This document shows positions 60,602 to 64,000 of a stretch of 64,000 nucleotides of DNA, one piece after another (position 1 is the stretch's first letter; the number at the start of each line of letters is the position of its first letter). The position numbers and the translations under genes were made by a program. The notes beneath the pieces were generated by a model, which was not told the DNA's origin, did not search any database, and worked only from the letters and a program-made list of their open reading frames with translations. Origin of the DNA: JANQRZ01 sp965214485 (lineage in GTDB: Bacteria; Bacteroidota; Rhodothermia; Rhodothermales; JANQRZ01); assembly GCA_965214485.1 (NCBI GenBank), contig CBDCBW010000003.1, forward strand, positions 1-64,000, read 5' to 3'.

Positions 60602-61473
60602 CCGGCGGCGTTGAGGTCCCAGCGGTAGGCGAACCGGACGTTCGGCTGCGCCTTGATCTCGGCGGCGCTCCGGCCCTCGAAGAGGCTCCGCAGCCGCTCG
60701 GCACCGGGCCGGGCCGCGTCCAGATAGCCGAGGAGGTAGTCCCCCGCCGGCTCGCCGGTCGAGTCCCAGTCGGCCCCGAACCAGTCGAGCAGGCTCGAGA
60801 GGACGACCGCCTCGCCCCCGGCTCGCGAGTCCTCGACCCGGAAGTGCTGCGGGCTGTTGACGAAGTCGCGCATCGCCCGGTCGAGTTCGGCGTCTACGTT
60901 CTCGGCGGTGAACGCCCGCGCGCGGAGGCGCGGGCACGAGACCGCCCCGCAGTTCAGCCCGACGTGGAGGCGCGGGTCGAGCCGCGTCGGCTGAAGCCCT
61001 TCGAGGGCCTCGGGGCCGTCGCCCCGCCGGAGGATCACGTTCTCGATCTGGTCGAGCGTCACTTCGTGCCCCGCCACCGTCACCGGAGTCTTGAAGAACG
61101 CGTCGAACCCGTAGGACTCGATGTTGTCCGGCGTCCTCGCCGCGAGCGCCCGCGTGACGAGCATCACGTTGTAGGCGTTCATCCAGAAGGCCAGCTTCTC
61201 GGCGTCCGTCCCGAGGGCGCTCGCGTCGAAGGCCTCGATTGCCGCTACGACCTCGCCGAACCGCGCCGCGAGCGGGCCGCCGATCCGCCCGTAGTGCACG
61301 AGCCCATCGCTCGTGACGGCTTCTTGGAGGACGGCCGTCCAGTCGTCTTCGTACCCCGCCTGTGCCTCGACCGAAGCGACGCCCACGGGGGTCTCGGCGG
61401 GCGGTGCCCCCGGCTCGGCGCAGGCGACGAGGGCGAGCAGGACGGGGAAGAGCGCGAGCTTTGGCATGGGCAT
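60598..61473 (-). CDS. DUF547 domain lipoprotein
   Basis: This 291-residue protein starts MPMPKLALFPVLLALVAC, with a lipobox LVAC. It matches DUF547 in LAFWMNAYNVMLVTRALA, TLDQIENVILRRGD and HVGLNCGAVSCPRLRARAFT, which contains a conserved asparagine-cysteine pair. DUF547 proteins occur in bacteria and plants and their function is unknown. An ATG 21 bases upstream (61494) is also possible. The gene is coupled to the outer-membrane protein gene. Confidence 0.78.
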   Translation of the reverse strand: MPMPKLALFPVLLALVACAEPGAPPAETPVGVASVEAQAGYEDDWTAVLQEAVTSDGLVHYGRIGGPLAARFGEVVAAIEAFDASALGTDAEKLAFWMNAYNVMLVTRALAARTPDNIESYGFDAFFKTPVTVAGHEVTLDQIENVILRRGDGPEALEGLQPTRLDPRLHVGLNCGAVSCPRLRARAFTAENVDAELDRAMRDFVNSPQHFRVEDSRAGGEAVVLSSLLDWFGADWDSTGEPAGDYLLGYLDAARPGAERLRSLFEGRSAAEIKAQPNVRFAYRWDLNAAG

Positions 61474-61562
61474 CGGGGTGCAGGTCGGCGGCATGATACC
61501 ACTGCCCCCGCCGTCCGTTCTCACGCGCCGGTCACAATCGGCGCTCTCTACTGCGCTCGCCG

Positions 61563-62264
61563 TTACCGCACGGTGCCCGTCAGCCGGAGCGACTTCGCCG
61601 GCTGCGCGGCGTCGTCCGTGGTGAGCACCACCGCGTAGTCGAACGCCCCCTCGGCGACGCCGGCGGGGAGCGTGACCCGAAGGTCCACGAGGTCGCCCGC
61701 GAAGACGGGAGCGTTGGGATAGGCGATCTCCAGCCCCTCGGGGACGCTCGCCGCCTCGGTGATGCGGAAGGGCCGCGTGCCGGTGTGCTGCATCCTGAAG
61801 ACGTGGGCGGCCTCCCGGCTCCGGGGCACCGGCCCGAGGTCGAACGCGTCCGTGTCGAAGACGACGCTCCCTTGCCGAGCCCCGTCCGTGATCGTCTCGC
61901 GCTCGACGGTGCCGGTGATGTAGAGCGTCTCGGTCAGCCTCTGCTCCCCCATCTCGGCCGTGACGCGGATCGACTTGCGGAACGGGCCGGGCCGCCCCTC
62001 CGAGTTGTAGGCCACAACGATCTCGCCCGTCCCGCCGGGCCCCACTGGATCGGTCGTGAACGACGGCGTGGTGCAGCCGCACCCGGGCCGGACGTCGGTG
62101 AGCGTCAACGGGGCCTCGCCCTCGTTCGTGAGGATGAAGGTGTAGGTCGGGACCGCGCCCTCGGTGACCGCCCCGAAGTCGTGGGTGGCCGTCGTAAAGG
62201 CGAGTTGGGCCGAGGCCGGAGCGGTGAGCAGGAGCGCCGCGAGCAGGGCGAGGGGTTTCAACAT
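61563..62264 (-). CDS. DUF1573 domain exported protein
   Basis: This 233-residue protein starts MLKPLALLAALLLTAPASAQ, a signal peptide. Two beta-sandwich (MSP/ASH-like) units follow, the first with HDFGAVTEGAVPTYTFILTN and RPGCGCTTPSF. The CGC motif is a hallmark of DUF1573. The family is common in Bacteroidota and its function is unknown. The DUF547 gene lies 89 bases downstream. Confidence 0.85.
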   Translation of the reverse strand: MLKPLALLAALLLTAPASAQLAFTTATHDFGAVTEGAVPTYTFILTNEGEAPLTLTDVRPGCGCTTPSFTTDPVGPGGTGEIVVAYNSEGRPGPFRKSIRVTAEMGEQRLTETLYITGTVERETITDGARQGSVVFDTDAFDLGPVPRSREAAHVFRMQHTGTRPFRITEAASVPEGLEIAYPNAPVFAGDLVDLRVTLPAGVAEGAFDYAVVLTTDDAAQPAKSLRLTGTVR

Positions 62265-62302
62265 ACTGGGACCTTGGACGAGATGGAAACCTTGGACGAG
62301 AC

Positions 62303-62357
62303 GGAATGGGAGGAGCGGGAGGAGAAAAGAAAACAGTCCTCCCACTCTCCCCATTCC
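62303..62357. repeat. Long purine/pyrimidine hairpin between DUF1573 and E1 genes
   Basis: GGAATGGGAGGAGCGGGAGG (from 62303) is complementary at about 18 of 21 positions to TCCTCCCACTCTCCCCATTC (from 62337), with a 13-base A-rich loop. It sits 9 bases from the E1 stop codon and may act as a terminator or processing site. It resembles the purine and pyrimidine arms of the composite elements without the core. Confidence 0.6.
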
Positions 62358-62365
62358 CCCCACGC

Positions 62366-64000
62366 TCAGTAGTCCAGAATGCTCCGCGCGCCGGCGAGCA
62401 CGTCGTCGTCCTGCGGGAGGACGGCGCGCTCGAGCGGGTCGGCGAAGGGGACGAAGGTGAACGCCCCGGCGACGCGCTTGACGGGGGCGTCGAGGTGCTC
62501 GAAGGTCCGGTCCGCGACGAGGGCCGCGATCTCGGCCCCGAAGCCGACGAACTCGTGGTCCTCGTAGAGCACGAGCGCCCGGTTGGTCTTCACGACGGAC
62601 TCCAGGATCGCCTCGATGTCGAGCGGCATCATCGTGCGGATGTCGAGGACCTCGACGCTCGCGCCCTCCTTCTCGAGCGCCTTCGCGGCGTTGACGGCCT
62701 TGTAGACCATCGCGCCGTAGGTGACGATCGTCAGGTCGGTGCCCTCGCGCACGGTGCGCGCCTTGCCGAACGGGACGAGGTAGTCCGCGCCGGGCTCCGG
62801 CGAGCGCGCCGGGCCCTGGCGGTAGAGCGACTTGTGCTCGAGGAAGATCACGGGGTCGTTGAGCCGGATCGCCGTTTTGAGCAGGCCCTTCGCGTCGGCG
62901 GCGTTCGAGGGCATCGCCACCTTGAGGCCGGGGAAGTGGGCGAAGATCGACTCGACGTTCTGGCTGTGGCACAGCCCGCCGTGGATGTAGCCGCCGCACG
63001 GGACGCGGATCACGACGGGCGCTTGCCAGTCGTTGTTCGAGCGGTAGCGGAACGGCGCGAGCTGGTTGCGGATCGCCTGCATCGCCGGCCAGATGTAGTC
63101 CGCGAACTGGATCTCGACGACGGGCCGGTAGCCCGCTGCGGCGAGCCCGACGGCGCTCCCGACGATCGAGTGCTCGGCCAGCGGCGAGTTGAAGCAGCGG
63201 TCCGCGCCGTGCTTGGCCGTCAGGCCGCGCGTGGCGGTGAAGACGCCGCCCTTGCCGCCGCCGACGTCCTCGCCGTAGACGATCACGCGCTCGTCGCGGT
63301 CCATCTCCTCGTCGAGCGCGTGGTTGACGGCGTCGACGAGCACGACGAGCTCGCCGCCGGGCTCGCTCGCTTCGTAGTCGAGCGCCGGCGGGCTCTCGTC
63401 GTAGACGTGGTCGAGCGCGGTGGCCGGGTCGGGGTCGGGCTGCTCGGCGGCCCAGACCGCCGCCTCGTCCACCTCGACCTGGACCTCTTTGCGCAGCGCT
63501 TCGACCTCGTCCTCGGTCATCACGCCGGCTTCGACGAGGCGCTGGGACAGCTTGGCGATCGGGTCGCGCGCCTTGTCCTTTTCCAGCCCGTCGGCGTCGC
63601 GGTACTTGTCGTGGCTGTCGGAGGACGAGTGCGGCAGCAGCCGGACCACGTCGGCGACGAGCGCGACCGGCCCCTTCCCGGCGCGGATGTGCTCCGTCGC
63701 GGCTTTGCCGACGGCCCAGGCGGTGAAGAAGTCGGTCGCGTCGTAGCTCGCGCGCGCCAGGCCGTGGTAGCCGTCGGTGATGTTGTGGATGTTGGCCCCG
63801 GCGGTCTGCTCGGCGATGGGGACCGAGATGGCGTACTTGTTGTCCTGGACGTGGAAGAGCGCCGGCGCGCTGGCGCGGGCGCTCCAGTTGAGCGCCTCGT
63901 GGAACGCGCCCTGGCTCGTCGCCCCGTCGCCGGACGAGATGTAGGTGACGGCGTCGTCGCCGCGCCGCTGCGTGGCGAGCGCGAACCCGACGCCGGGCAT
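62366..64000 (-). CDS. Fused 2-oxoacid dehydrogenase E1 (alpha-beta), partial
   Basis: The 544 visible codons run to the window edge; the N-terminus is missing. The visible alpha part contains the thiamine diphosphate motif GDGATSQGAFHEALNWSA and VVRLLPHSSSDSHDKYRD. From about residue 215 a complete beta subunit follows, with VIVYGEDVGGGKGGVFTATRGL, FNSPLAEHSIVGSAVGLAAAGYRPVVEIQF and YEDHEFVGFGAEIAALV. Fused E1 proteins of this type are annotated as branched-chain 2-oxoisovalerate or pyruvate dehydrogenases. Substrate specificity is not clear here. Confidence 0.88.
   Translation of the reverse strand: MPGVGFALATQRRGDDAVTYISSGDGATSQGAFHEALNWSARASAPALFHVQDNKYAISVPIAEQTAGANIHNITDGYHGLARASYDATDFFTAWAVGKAATEHIRAGKGPVALVADVVRLLPHSSSDSHDKYRDADGLEKDKARDPIAKLSQRLVEAGVMTEDEVEALRKEVQVEVDEAAVWAAEQPDPDPATALDHVYDESPPALDYEASEPGGELVVLVDAVNHALDEEMDRDERVIVYGEDVGGGKGGVFTATRGLTAKHGADRCFNSPLAEHSIVGSAVGLAAAGYRPVVEIQFADYIWPAMQAIRNQLAPFRYRSNNDWQAPVVIRVPCGGYIHGGLCHSQNVESIFAHFPGLKVAMPSNAADAKGLLKTAIRLNDPVIFLEHKSLYRQGPARSPEPGADYLVPFGKARTVREGTDLTIVTYGAMVYKAVNAAKALEKEGASVEVLDIRTMMPLDIEAILESVVKTNRALVLYEDHEFVGFGAEIAALVADRTFEHLDAPVKRVAGAFTFVPFADPLERAVLPQDDDVLAGARSILDY

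Overview
The window is about 70% G+C and reads as chromosomal DNA of a Bacteroidota-related bacterium of the Rhodothermia type (Salinibacter, Rhodothermus, Rubricoccus and relatives). The clues are two intact secreted proteins, plus one decayed one, with C-terminal type IX secretion (T9SS) sorting domains, a Bacteroidota-style DUF58 and DUF4783 repertoire, weak Shine-Dalgarno signals, and respiratory and ion-transport genes expected of a marine or halophilic aerobe. The taxonomy is inferred from gene content and no marker-gene comparison was possible. I see no tRNA, rRNA, CRISPR array, prophage or plasmid functions.

Layout. 1-8 kb: the start of dnaG, a MOSC protein, an Ig-like lipoprotein, an OsmC / kynureninase-like pair, a small membrane protein next to a FliA/WhiG-type sigma factor, a queuosine-tRNA mannosyltransferase-like enzyme and comF. 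8.3-17 kb: a complex I operon segment, nuoJ-K-L-M-(nhaD)-(phhB)-nuoN-(SHOCT protein), in which an Na+/H+ antiporter and a pterin dehydratase sit between nuoM and nuoN. 17-25.6 kb: Ppx/GppA, a HAD-deaminase fusion, a T9SS-exported esterase, a PlsC-like acyltransferase, and an overlapping pair of an asparagine-synthase-like protein and a methyltransferase. 25.7-34.5 kb: a MoxR / DUF58 / DUF4350 / DUF4129 / SpoIIM / RDD membrane-associated cluster, interrupted by a complete IS5-family insertion. 34.5-42.5 kb: a CSLREA beta-helix T9SS protein, a DnaQ-UvrC fusion, an alkaline phosphatase with a repeat-built signal peptide, malate dehydrogenase, a decayed T9SS gene, an acetyltransferase and a YaeQ-like protein. 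42.7-51 kb: trkH, trkA, a 1375-residue membrane histidine kinase and a DUF4783 protein. 51-58 kb: a pseudogene, mutS2, a small two-gene nuclease module, a sugar-phosphate nucleotidyltransferase, an OmpA/glycine-zipper lipoprotein and a LOG-family protein. 58-64 kb: a TPR protein, an outer-membrane protein / DUF547 / DUF1573 operon and a fused E1 alpha-beta 2-oxoacid dehydrogenase that runs off the window.

A striking layer lies between the genes. At least six classes of short palindromic or tandem elements recur. The most unusual is a composite made of a purine-rich repeat tract, a conserved core of about 31 bp and a pyrimidine-rich repeat tract. It is clear at about 28.0 and 38.3 kb, and recognisable at 23.0 and 56.2 kb. 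The IS5-type element has inserted into one copy. A second family has GTTCATGAAC termini and behaves like a MITE.

Functionally, the window combines energy conversion (complex I, Na+/H+ antiport, malate and 2-oxoacid dehydrogenases), K+ uptake, envelope and secreted proteins, and DNA maintenance. The best candidates for undescribed biology are the composite intergenic element, the deaminase fusion lacking its catalytic glutamate, the tandem-repeat signal peptide, the AsnB-like/methyltransferase pair and the nuclease module upstream of mutS2.
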